From: JACZWL01 sp046756445
GTDB taxonomy: Bacteria > Pseudomonadota > Gammaproteobacteria > Steroidobacterales > Woeseiaceae
Direction of reading: 5' to 3'
Assembly (NCBI GenBank): GCA_046756445.1
Contig: JBHHWI010000019.1
Coordinates: forward strand, 1 to 35,581
DNA: 35,581 nucleotides
Positions 16,546 through 23,813 of this stretch are shown here, one piece after another; position 1 is the stretch's first letter, and every line of letters begins with the position of its first letter. The translations under genes were made by a program, and so were the position numbers. The notes under the pieces are model-generated. The model did no database searches. It was not told the origin of the DNA and was given only the letters and a program-made list of their open reading frames with translations.

Positions 16546-17673
16546 ATGAATAAAGTCTTCTGGATCGTAATCTGGCTCGTTACGATGGCGGCCCAGGATC
16601 ATGCCGCGGCGTCTGCGCAGGCGGACCCGGCCGCGACCGAGTTGATCAGGGTCCTTTCCCTGCGGGAGTCCGCCGGGCCGATCCGCGAGGATCCGCGCTG
16701 GGCCAAGCCCGGCAAGGTCGTTGTTGGTTTCCGTTCCGGATTGGGCGTTGCGCAAGAGGATTTTCTCGCGAGATTCCAGTCCGTGGCGCCGGATGCAAAG
16801 GTGATTCTGTTCGATCCCTCCGAGTCCGGCCTGGATGCGATCGCCGATGCCGACGTATTCATCGGTTTTTGCGGGCCGCAGACCATCAAAAGACTCGAGA
16901 AGCTGCGCTGGATCCACACCTATACCGTTGGCGTCGATCGGTGCCTCGCTGATCCTGAGGTGCTCGGACGCGACTTCATCATCAGCAACAACCAGCGTGT
17001 CTCGGGCCCCAGCATTGCCGAACATGCAATTGCGATGATGATGATGCTCTCGAAGAACCTTCACTACTACCAGGCGCAGAAGTATCAGCGGATCTGGGCC
17101 CGGGCCGCGGAATACACCAGTGATTTGACGGGCAGAACGATGCTGGTGCTGGGGCTCGGCGGCATTGGCACAGAAACGGCCCGACGCGCATCCGCGCTCG
17201 GGATGCGAATCATAGCCACCCGTAATTCGAGCCGGCAAGGGCCCGAGTTTGTGGACAGGGTTGGTCTGCCCGACGAGATGTACGAGCTCGCCGGCGAGGC
17301 CGATTTCGTGGTTAACGCACTGCCACTGACGGGGCAAACGAACGGATTGATCGACAAGCGATTCTTCGACGCATTAAAGCCGGGCGCGTACTACATCAGC
17401 GTCGGGCGGGGCGGGACGACGGTGACCGGCGACCTGCATTCTGCCTTGGTCGACGGCAGACTGGCCGGTGCGGCGCTGGACGTCATGGACCCCGAACCAT
17501 TGCCGGCAGATCACCCACTGTGGACCACGAAAAACGTCGTGATCACGCCCCATACCGCCGGTCGCAACATCGATTCGCTCAGGCGCACCCTGATCATCGC
17601 CGCAGAGAATCTGCGGCGATATGTGCAGGGCGAGAAACTTCTGAATCTTGTGGATGTGAATCGCGGCTACTGA
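16546..17673 (+). CDS. D-2-hydroxyacid dehydrogenase family protein with an apparent signal peptide
   Basis: A 375-residue member of the D-isomer 2-hydroxyacid dehydrogenase family. The nucleotide-binding motif is G203-L-G205-G-I-G208, and the catalytic triad is visible as Arg288 (SVGRGG), Glu317 (MDPEPLP) and His336 (ITPHTAG). At the end of the second strand, Arg226-Asn-Ser-Ser-Arg replaces the usual acidic residue, which points to NADP(H) rather than NAD(H). Residues 1-24 (MNKVFWIVIWLVTMAAQDHA then AASA) look like a cleavable signal peptide, which is surprising for a cofactor-dependent dehydrogenase. The ATG at 16546 is used; an in-frame start at 16501 would place a polar stretch ahead of the signal. 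It converges on the peroxiredoxin gene with a 17-base gap. Confidence 0.88.
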   Translation: MNKVFWIVIWLVTMAAQDHAAASAQADPAATELIRVLSLRESAGPIREDPRWAKPGKVVVGFRSGLGVAQEDFLARFQSVAPDAKVILFDPSESGLDAIADADVFIGFCGPQTIKRLEKLRWIHTYTVGVDRCLADPEVLGRDFIISNNQRVSGPSIAEHAIAMMMMLSKNLHYYQAQKYQRIWARAAEYTSDLTGRTMLVLGLGGIGTETARRASALGMRIIATRNSSRQGPEFVDRVGLPDEMYELAGEADFVVNALPLTGQTNGLIDKRFFDALKPGAYYISVGRGGTTVTGDLHSALVDGRLAGAALDVMDPEPLPADHPLWTTKNVVITPHTAGRNIDSLRRTLIIAAENLRRYVQGEKLLNLVDVNRGY

Positions 17674-17690
17674 TCAACTGTCTGTCGAGT

Positions 17691-18350
17691 CTATTCCGGC
17701 GGCGGCACGATTCGAATGTACGGCTTCGGTGCCTCCCAGCCGTCCGGATAACGCTTCCTGGCTTCCTCATCCGACACGGACGGCACAATGATCACAGGCT
17801 CGCCGTGTTTCCAGTTGACGGGAGTCGCTACCTGATGAAGTGCCGTCAATTGATTCGAGTCCAGAAGCCTCAGGATCTCATCGAAGTTGCGGCCGCTGCT
17901 CATCGGATAGACCAGCATCGCCTTGATCTTCTTGTCCGGCCCGATCAGGAATACCGAACGCACTGTCGCATTATCGGCTGCTGTTCTGCCTTCGGACGTG
18001 TCTCCCGCGTCTTCGGGGAGCATGTCATACAACTTTGCTACCTCGAGTTCGGGATCGCCTATCAACGGATACGTGACTTTGTGGCCCTGTGTCTCCTCTA
18101 TGTCCTGGAGCCATAGATCGTGATCGTCGACCGAATCCACGCTCAGTCCGATCACTTTACAGTTGCGCTTGGCGAATTCATCCTGAAGGCTGGCCATGTA
18201 GCCAAGCTCCGTGGTGCAGACCGGTGTGAAATCTTTCGGATGCGAGAACAACACTGCCCATCCGTCGCCAATCCACTCATGAAATCGAATCGTGCCCTGA
18301 GTGGTGTCGGCGGTGAAATCAGGTGCCTCGGAATTGATTCTGAGTGACAT
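17691..18350 (-). CDS. 1-Cys peroxiredoxin (Prx6 type)
   Basis: A 219-residue cytoplasmic peroxidase. The peroxidatic Cys45 lies in DFTPVCTTELG, the Prx6 signature, and the C-terminal extension of the Prx6 group (about residues 165-219, with VNWKHGEPVIIVPS) is present. Prx6 proteins reduce hydrogen peroxide and lipid hydroperoxides and depend on an external thiol for recycling. No resolving Cys is evident, as expected for the one-Cys class. The start at 18350 (MSLRINSEAPDF) matches the family's usual N-terminus. It is a single gene converging on the dehydrogenase; no OxyR-type neighbour is present. Confidence 0.95.
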   Translation of the reverse strand: MSLRINSEAPDFTADTTQGTIRFHEWIGDGWAVLFSHPKDFTPVCTTELGYMASLQDEFAKRNCKVIGLSVDSVDDHDLWLQDIEETQGHKVTYPLIGDPELEVAKLYDMLPEDAGDTSEGRTAADNATVRSVFLIGPDKKIKAMLVYPMSSGRNFDEILRLLDSNQLTALHQVATPVNWKHGEPVIIVPSVSDEEARKRYPDGWEAPKPYIRIVPPPE

Positions 18351-18606
18351 GATGGCCCCCCGGGGATTGCCCCTTGCTGCGAAGCCGGCATTCTAGCACC
18401 GGCGCGCCGGGCAGCGGACAGCGCGCTTGCCGTCCACGTCCGGTACCCAGAACTTACATTAAGAATGTGTCGTAACATTTTCGTTTGCAGTCACCGCGAG
18501 GCGCGTGGTCCAGATGCAGACGGGGCCGGCATTCGTCCCGCCTGCCCCATGCCGTCGAATCTTGCGCTGTTATCCATCCTGAGCTTCAAATGAGCAACTT
18601 CTGGAT
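18351..18606. other. Intergenic stretch upstream of two divergent genes
   Basis: About 300 bases separate the peroxiredoxin start from the Cys-rich secreted protein at 18650. Apart from the extended -10 promoter at 18607-18615, I see no gene, repeat or RNA structure that I can support here. Confidence 0.5.
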
Positions 18607-18615
18607 TGTTATAAT
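18607..18615 (+). promoter_or_regulatory. Extended -10 promoter for the 137-aa secreted protein
   Basis: TGTTATAAT is a perfect TGn-TATAAT extended -10 element. A weak -35 candidate (TTCAAA, 18585-18590) has a long 19-base spacer, which extended -10 promoters tolerate. A start near 18622 would give a leader of about 28 bases before the ATG at 18650. Confidence 0.55.
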
Positions 18616-18649
18616 TGGCAGCTCAATTCTGGCGAATCGGGTGAGTGAT

Positions 18650-19063
18650 ATGAAAAACAGATTTCTTGTCGTATTCCTGGCGGCAATGCTGCCTGGCCTT
18701 GCGGCTGCGCAGGGCGCTGACAAATATCAGTGCAAGTATGGTGATCTGCAGAGGCGTGTCGAAATCTTTCACGAAACGGGCGTTACCGTTCCATGCGAAG
18801 TGCAATACTTCAAGGACACCGAAGCGCCGGGGGAGCGTCAGGTCCTGTGGCGTGCAATGAATGAAGAGGGTTACTGTGAAAGAAAAGCACAGGAGTTCAT
18901 TGCACAACTTACCGAATGGGGATGGAACTGCGGGCCAAGCGATGTTTCGGAACCGGCATCAGAACCGGAACCGGTATCAGAACCGGAACCGGCAGAGCCG
19001 GCAGAAGCTGATGACACCGGGTCACTGGAGCCGGCAGAAGAGGCCGAGCCGACTGAAAACTGA
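18650..19063 (+). CDS. Secreted four-cysteine protein with acidic Pro/Glu tail
   Basis: A 137-residue protein with a clear signal peptide (residues 1-20, ending GLAAA). The mature domain has four cysteines (28, 49, 76, 94) that could form two disulfides, within a compact region (KYQCKYGDLQRRVEIFHE, VPCEVQY, GYCERKAQEF, WNCGPS). The last 40 residues are a low-complexity Ser/Glu/Pro/Ala tail with two EPxSEPEP-type repeats, encoded by an 18-bp tandem duplication. The ATG at 18650 is preferred over an in-frame start at 18485 because it is followed by the signal peptide and preceded by a good promoter. I recognise no named family. Confidence 0.75.
   Translation: MKNRFLVVFLAAMLPGLAAAQGADKYQCKYGDLQRRVEIFHETGVTVPCEVQYFKDTEAPGERQVLWRAMNEEGYCERKAQEFIAQLTEWGWNCGPSDVSEPASEPEPVSEPEPAEPAEADDTGSLEPAEEAEPTEN
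18958..18993 (+). repeat. 18-bp tandem repeat in the acidic tail coding region
   Basis: Two adjacent copies of an 18-base unit beginning ATCAGAACCGGAACC differ only at the last base. They keep the reading frame and encode the repeated Ser-Glu-Pro-Glu-Pro-Val/Ala unit, so copy number could vary without disrupting the protein. Confidence 0.8.
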
Positions 19064-19147
19064 CCGGTCTCCGCGCCGGGCGCTCAGGCCTCACCGGCGA
19101 CTTGCTCGCATTGATACAGTGCATCCCCGGCGGTTAGTACCGCTGGA

Positions 19148-19840
19148 TTAGCGTCGCAGAATGGCCCACCACCTGGCAATATTGAGAAGGCTCATCAACG
19201 ACGCCGAGACGTAGGTATATGCTGCGGCCTTGAGTATTCGCCTCGCGCATCCGCGGTCCGCTTCCTTGAGAATGTTACGGTCTTCGAGAATCGGCAAGGC
19301 CCGATTGAAACTGGCATCGAACTCCGTCGGCAGCGTGACCAGGTGGATCAGCGCCGAGCTGCCGAGCGTCAGAAACCCGCCGAGAAACATGATGACGCCG
19401 ATCATGGGTACGCGCGTGAGAGCGCCGATGAACGGCGATACCATCAGAATGCCGGCGCCGAGCTTTTCAACATAGCGCGTGGCCTTTACCAGGCGAGTCC
19501 TGAACTTCAGCGGGCCATAACCGTCGCGGTCCTGGAGCGCATGACCGACTTCGTGTGCGGCGACGGTAATGGCCGTCAGCGAGCGCCCCTCATACTTGTC
19601 CGGCGTCAGGCGAACGGCCTTGGCATCGGGGTCGTAGTGATCGCCCTGTTCGGTCTGCTCGACCTTGACGTCCTCGAGGCCGTTCTTGTTGAGAAGGAAT
19701 CGCGCTAGCTGCGCGCCGGTACCCGCATAGCGATCGGCGGGCTCGGAATACCTGGCCAGGACACGCTGCACCCACAGACCGGGCCCGAAAATGATCGTGA
19801 GTATGATGAGGGCAAAGACGACCAGGTGCATGGCACCCAT
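19148..19840 (-). CDS. YugP-family membrane zinc metallopeptidase
   Basis: A 230-residue membrane protein with an N-terminal helix (about 4-24), the zinc-peptidase motif H96-E-V-G-H100 in AAHEVGHALQD, and two or three further helices between residues 125 and 190. This layout, with a DPDAKAVRLTP strand shortly before HEVGH, is that of the YugP/DUF2268-like 'neutral zinc metallopeptidase' family, whose substrates are unknown. The start at 19840 (MGAMHLVV) and an internal ATG at 19831 are both possible. It is followed by a convergent 84-base gap and preceded by the bactofilin gene on the same strand, 52 bases away. Confidence 0.9.
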   Translation of the reverse strand: MGAMHLVVFALIILTIIFGPGLWVQRVLARYSEPADRYAGTGAQLARFLLNKNGLEDVKVEQTEQGDHYDPDAKAVRLTPDKYEGRSLTAITVAAHEVGHALQDRDGYGPLKFRTRLVKATRYVEKLGAGILMVSPFIGALTRVPMIGVIMFLGGFLTLGSSALIHLVTLPTEFDASFNRALPILEDRNILKEADRGCARRILKAAAYTYVSASLMSLLNIARWWAILRR

Positions 19841-19892
19841 TGTAGAGTAGTCGCTCGTCCGGACGGGCCCGACTCCGGCAGGAATGAGCCGT

Positions 19893-20375
19893 TTAAGCAG
19901 GCACCTTCTTTACCGGAACCGGCTTGACCTGTGTGGGCTCCCCGGGCTTCCCGGGCGCCTGGACCTTGGGCGGCTCTCCCATGTCGATTCTTCCCGAGAA
20001 CCTCGCACCGTCCTCCATGATGATACGGCCGCAGTTGATGTTGCCTCTTACGTCCGCGCCCTTTGCCAGGGAGACAATGCCTTCGCTGTGGATGTCGCCG
20101 ATAAGGCGGCCTTCGACGATCACGGAGCTCGCGTGGATGTCCGCCTTTACGCGGCCCTGCTTGCCCACCGTCAGGTGCTTCTTGTGATGGGCGATCGTGC
20201 CCTCGATATCGCCTTCGATGACCAGGTCTTCGTCAGCCGACAGCTCGCCCTTGAAAACCAGCGTCGGACCGATGACGGATACGTTTTTCGACCGTATCGG
20301 ACGTGCCTGGCCGATCCGTGGCGGAGATGCCACGTCCGACCGACTGCCATCATCCGCTTTCTTGAACATTGCCAT
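19893..20375 (-). CDS. Bactofilin-type polymer-forming cytoskeletal protein
   Basis: A 160-residue protein whose centre (about residues 30-135) is a right-handed beta-helix of repeated Val/Ile-Gly-Asp/Glu-Ile-x-Gly units (DLVIEGDIEGTIAHH, VEGRLIGDIHSEGIVSL, GARFSGRIDMG), the DUF583/bactofilin pattern. A short N-terminal segment and a Lys/Pro-rich tail (GKPGEPTQVKPVPVKKVP) complete it, as is common in bactofilins. These form filaments that scaffold cell-wall or polar proteins. The ATG at 20375 with GGAGG seven bases upstream is preferred over an in-frame start at 20549. The divergent DUF547 gene starts 155 bases away. Confidence 0.9.
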   Translation of the reverse strand: MAMFKKADDGSRSDVASPPRIGQARPIRSKNVSVIGPTLVFKGELSADEDLVIEGDIEGTIAHHKKHLTVGKQGRVKADIHASSVIVEGRLIGDIHSEGIVSLAKGADVRGNINCGRIIMEDGARFSGRIDMGEPPKVQAPGKPGEPTQVKPVPVKKVPA

Positions 20376-20530
20376 TTCGCCCTCCGCATGTGACGCCGCG
20401 ATGACCCCGGCTGTGCGGTACCGAGAATACTCCAGATCGCCTGCGCTGGCACCTCCCTGCTGCGTAATATTGTGATGCGCCTGCGGGTCTATATCCGTGT
20501 CACCAGCGACGTAGTGAGCCGGATCGAATC

Positions 20531-21400
20531 TTGAAAACCGCAATAGCAATTACCCTGGTCGTGGGAGTCCTGGTGGCAGGAGTGTGCTGGCTGAACCGCC
20601 CCCGCCTTGTAACGATCGATACGGCCATTCCCGAGAATTTTCCGACTGATCATTTTTCGCACGAGGTCTTCGAAGGGCTGTTGCGGCGCTTCGTCGATCG
20701 ATCCGGCAACGTTGACTACCAGGGCTGGCTGGAGAGCCCCGGCGACCGGCAACGACTCGACTCGTATCTCACCGCCGTCGGCCGGTTCAGTCCGGAGTCG
20801 ACACCGGCAAGATTCGAAACGAGGCAGGACGAACTGGCTTACTGGATTTATGCCTACAACGCGTACGTCATCAGCAGCATATTAGATAACTGGCCGCTGG
20901 AAAGTGTTACGAACGTCAAGGCGCCGCTCGAACTGGTCAAAGGGCTGGGATTTTTCTATCAAAACAGGTACGTGTTCGGCGGCAAGCCGTACAGCCTTTA
21001 TGCGGTCGAGAACGACATAATCCGTGAGAACTATCGCGACGCGCGCACTCATTTTGTATTGAATTGCGGCAGCGGGAGCTGTCCGGCGCTTCGATCGGAG
21101 CTGCCGACCGGAGATGCGCTCGAACCCTCATTGCAAAAGGCGGCCACGGACTTCGTCAGTGATACAAGAAACGTCTGCATCGATCATGGCAACAAAGAAA
21201 TCGTGCTGTCCGCCATCTTCAAGTGGTTCAGATCGGACTTTATCAATGACCTGCGGCGGCGCGGATTACCCGCCGATCGTGGGCTCGTCGATTACGTTGC
21301 CAGCGTGGCGCCGCCAGGTCTGAGCGAGGAATTGTCCGCGACAGAGGGCTACGACATCATCTTCAGCGAGTATGACTGGGCCGTAAATCAGCAGAAGTAG
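20531..21400 (+). CDS. Exported DUF547 domain protein
   Basis: A 289-residue protein with a signal/anchor (residues 3-20) and a DUF547 domain, recognised by YWIYAYNAYVISSIL (about 100), a KGLGFFYQNRYVFGGKPYSL segment, and FVLNCGSGSCPALR (about 175-188) with conserved Cys residues. DUF547 proteins are widespread, exported and of unknown activity. The start is TTG at 20531; no other in-frame start would keep the signal sequence. Its ribosome site is weak (GGAT). It converges on the poly-proline lipoprotein gene with a 13-base gap. Confidence 0.85.
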   Translation: MKTAIAITLVVGVLVAGVCWLNRPRLVTIDTAIPENFPTDHFSHEVFEGLLRRFVDRSGNVDYQGWLESPGDRQRLDSYLTAVGRFSPESTPARFETRQDELAYWIYAYNAYVISSILDNWPLESVTNVKAPLELVKGLGFFYQNRYVFGGKPYSLYAVENDIIRENYRDARTHFVLNCGSGSCPALRSELPTGDALEPSLQKAATDFVSDTRNVCIDHGNKEIVLSAIFKWFRSDFINDLRRRGLPADRGLVDYVASVAPPGLSEELSATEGYDIIFSEYDWAVNQQK

Positions 21401-21413
21401 CGCCGCCTCGCGC

Positions 21414-22622
21414 TTACTTCTCCGCTGCCCCGACAACGGTCGTCTGTGCGGTGAATACCGCAAAAACGAACAAGTCATCCGTGGCGACATTGTCCTGGGT
21501 CACGCCCAATCCGTTATACATACCATTCAGGCCGCCACAACTCGCGACATCCAGGGCTACGTCGTAGGCGTTAAACGTCGCATCGATGATGGTGACCTGT
21601 CCATTGAGGACGCAGCCCGCATTGGACTGCCCCGAGATTGCACCGGTGGCGTCGATGGTAAACGAGGACGGGTCTCCGAAGATGTCGAATGTGGTATACA
21701 CCGCCGCGACGCTCGCAAGGTCACTACCGCGATTGTAAATATTGTCGAACGTAGCCGAGACGGTAATCGTTGTTCCGGCCGCAGCGATCGTCAGGTCGAG
21801 CGTATTGCCTTCGCTGACAGTGCCACCGGAAATGGTTAACGCAGCAACGGCAGAACCGTCGCTCAGTGTGAACCCGGGCACGGCGTAGAGTGTGCCGTTG
21901 CCCGATACCTGATTTCCGGTGCTGATCTGGACCGTTCCCCCGGCGCTGGCGATGACGGCGCCGGATGCCGTGTCGCTGACCACGCAGGCAAACTCGAGCG
22001 TCTCGGCAACCGCGCAGTCGATGTCATCCGTCGCGGCAGCGAAGCCGAACGTGAGATCGTCGATAACGACATCGCCGCCGCTGGTGCTGGTTACTTCGAT
22101 CGTGCCGATCAGGGCCTCGCCCGGCGTGCGATTGATGGTGACCTGCCGATAGACATTGTCGGGCACGATGGTCTGAATGAGGGTGGAGTTCTCGTCGAAA
22201 ATCCGGATCTCCGCCACGTCGCCGGCGTTCTCCGTTCGCACCCAGAAGTCCAGGGTGCTGGGGTTGGTCCCGAAGGTTACGGTCGCCGACGTCCCGACCA
22301 GCACGTGCCAGGCATTTGCGCCCGTTATGTAGAACGCGGGAACACCGCGGGTCTCCGCCCTGCCGTTGTCAAAAGTCGCGGTGAAGGGCGCGGTGCCCAC
22401 CGTGAAGGGTGCGTTCTGCGTGAACTCGAAGCTCGTAAACACGTCGGGCGCTGCCGCTGTCACGGACTGGCCGACCCAGATGCCGCCCGGATTCTGAGCC
22501 GCCGGCGGCGGCGGTGGGGGCGGTGGCGGCGGGGGCGGCGCGGCGCCGCCGCCACCGCCGCAAGCAGCCATGAGCGCCAAGAAGAATAGTGCAGCTAATG
22601 TCAGGCAGATTGACCTTATCAT
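21414..22622 (-). CDS. Surface/outer-membrane lipoprotein with Gly and poly-Pro linker
   Basis: A 402-residue lipoprotein precursor with lipobox LMAAC, so Cys21 is the lipid attachment site. It is followed by five Gly, two Ala and twelve consecutive Pro (residues 29-40), a rigid spacer typical of lipoproteins that reach away from the membrane. The remainder is beta-rich, Thr/Ala/Asp-rich and low in Lys, with a first part (about 50-200) resembling carbohydrate-binding/jelly-roll modules (VLVGTSATVTFGTNPSTL, DFWVRTENAGDVAEI) and a second part of repeated beta strands. I cannot name a family. The Pro codons are an uninterrupted GCC-type run on the plus strand at about 22503-22538. Confidence 0.8.
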   Translation of the reverse strand: MIRSICLTLAALFFLALMAACGGGGGAAPPPPPPPPPPPPAAQNPGGIWVGQSVTAAAPDVFTSFEFTQNAPFTVGTAPFTATFDNGRAETRGVPAFYITGANAWHVLVGTSATVTFGTNPSTLDFWVRTENAGDVAEIRIFDENSTLIQTIVPDNVYRQVTINRTPGEALIGTIEVTSTSGGDVVIDDLTFGFAAATDDIDCAVAETLEFACVVSDTASGAVIASAGGTVQISTGNQVSGNGTLYAVPGFTLSDGSAVAALTISGGTVSEGNTLDLTIAAAGTTITVSATFDNIYNRGSDLASVAAVYTTFDIFGDPSSFTIDATGAISGQSNAGCVLNGQVTIIDATFNAYDVALDVASCGGLNGMYNGLGVTQDNVATDDLFVFAVFTAQTTVVGAAEK

Positions 22623-22730
22623 GTCGTTCCCCCGCGCCAGGACGCATCGCCGTCCCGGACTGCGATTCAGGATAGTCCGTCGCTATCGGGTGAGTCGCCG
22701 GTAACGACCGATAGGTTCAAATGCTGCGGG

Positions 22731-23813
22731 TCAAAACGGGATGTGCAATTCGAGAAACAGCCGTTCGCTGTTCTGGGCCGGATTTTGCGGGATACCGTCA
22801 TAGCGCCGGTAACCGAGTCGGGTCTGGAAAAACTGGAACGGAGAGTACTCCCACACCAGGCTCAGCCTCAATTGCTGATCCTCCGACACATCGGTATCGG
22901 GATCGAAGTACTCGAACGTCGCCTTGAGGTTGTGGCCGCGTTTCATGAGGACGTTCGCCTCGAGAAGGCCGGCCCACAGTCTGCGGCGGCCGGTGGGTGC
23001 GCCGTCATCGATGATGTAATCGAGCTCGGCCAGCCAGGAAATGCGCCCCGTTCTCAGCCCGGCAAACACGTTTTGCATCTGCCGGTCACCGAATTTCGCA
23101 TCATTGAAATTGAGGCTTCCGCCGACTCGCCAGTCGGGCCTGACGTGGCTGATACGCAGGCTGTACTGTTTGCCGGAATCGACCTCAGGGCCCCCGGCTG
23201 TGCCGCGCGTGACCGCGAGTTGCCCCGACCAGTTTCCCTTATCCAGGCCGACTTCCCAGCCGGTATCCGGCGTATTGAAATTGATGCCGCTTACCCGGCG
23301 CACGAAGGCATCGTCATCCTGCAGGCGCAGACCGTACGGAAGGAAGAACTCGCCGGCCCTGAGCCACCAGCGCCCGTCCGATGTCGACAGACGCAGGTAC
23401 TGCTCCCGCACCACGGGATCGTCCGGCCGCAGCCTCGCGTCCACGTAAAGCGTCAGGTATCGGGGAAACGGCGTCACCGCCACATAAGCCAGAAACTCCT
23501 CCAGTCCGGTATCCGAGAATTTCGGTTGGCCCGGCACATCCAATTGATTCCAGCCCCCGCGCACATCGCCGCCAACGGCAAGGTATTTGCCCAGCTCACC
23601 GGTCCAGAGATCTCCGAAATCGAGCGTCCGTGCCGGGACTTCGGTCTGCCCGTAGACATTCCCATAGGCGGTACGCAAGCCACCGCCGGATGCCGATGTA
23701 TGACACATCCCGCATTTCAGCCCTTTACCGACGGCCAGGTACGGCTCGGCATTCGCCGACTGCCAGTTCAACCCGAGAAACAGGACCGGGACGGCGATAA
23801 GCAATCTGCTCAT
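22731..23813 (-). CDS. Outer-membrane beta-barrel with N-terminal c-type haem motif
   Basis: A 360-residue exported protein. After a signal peptide (residues 1-22, ending ANA), a c-type haem motif C34-G-M-C37-H38 sits in GLKCGMCHTSASGGGLRTAYGN. The rest (about residues 70-360) has the alternating aromatic/charged pattern of a porin barrel (for example FPRYLTLYVDARLRP, WWLRAGEFFLPYGLRL, FQTRLGYRRY) and ends in Phe (LELHIPF), the C-terminal outer-membrane insertion signal. Its ATG overlaps the stop of the dihaem lipoprotein gene by four bases, so the two are coupled. A role in moving electrons across the outer membrane is inference from architecture. Confidence 0.85.
   Translation of the reverse strand: MSRLLIAVPVLFLGLNWQSANAEPYLAVGKGLKCGMCHTSASGGGLRTAYGNVYGQTEVPARTLDFGDLWTGELGKYLAVGGDVRGGWNQLDVPGQPKFSDTGLEEFLAYVAVTPFPRYLTLYVDARLRPDDPVVREQYLRLSTSDGRWWLRAGEFFLPYGLRLQDDDAFVRRVSGINFNTPDTGWEVGLDKGNWSGQLAVTRGTAGGPEVDSGKQYSLRISHVRPDWRVGGSLNFNDAKFGDRQMQNVFAGLRTGRISWLAELDYIIDDGAPTGRRRLWAGLLEANVLMKRGHNLKATFEYFDPDTDVSEDQQLRLSLVWEYSPFQFFQTRLGYRRYDGIPQNPAQNSERLFLELHIPF

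Noticed and set aside
16405..17337. Minus-strand open frame of 310 codons antisense to the dehydrogenase
   Set aside because: The plus-strand gene has all catalytic residues; this is its shadow.
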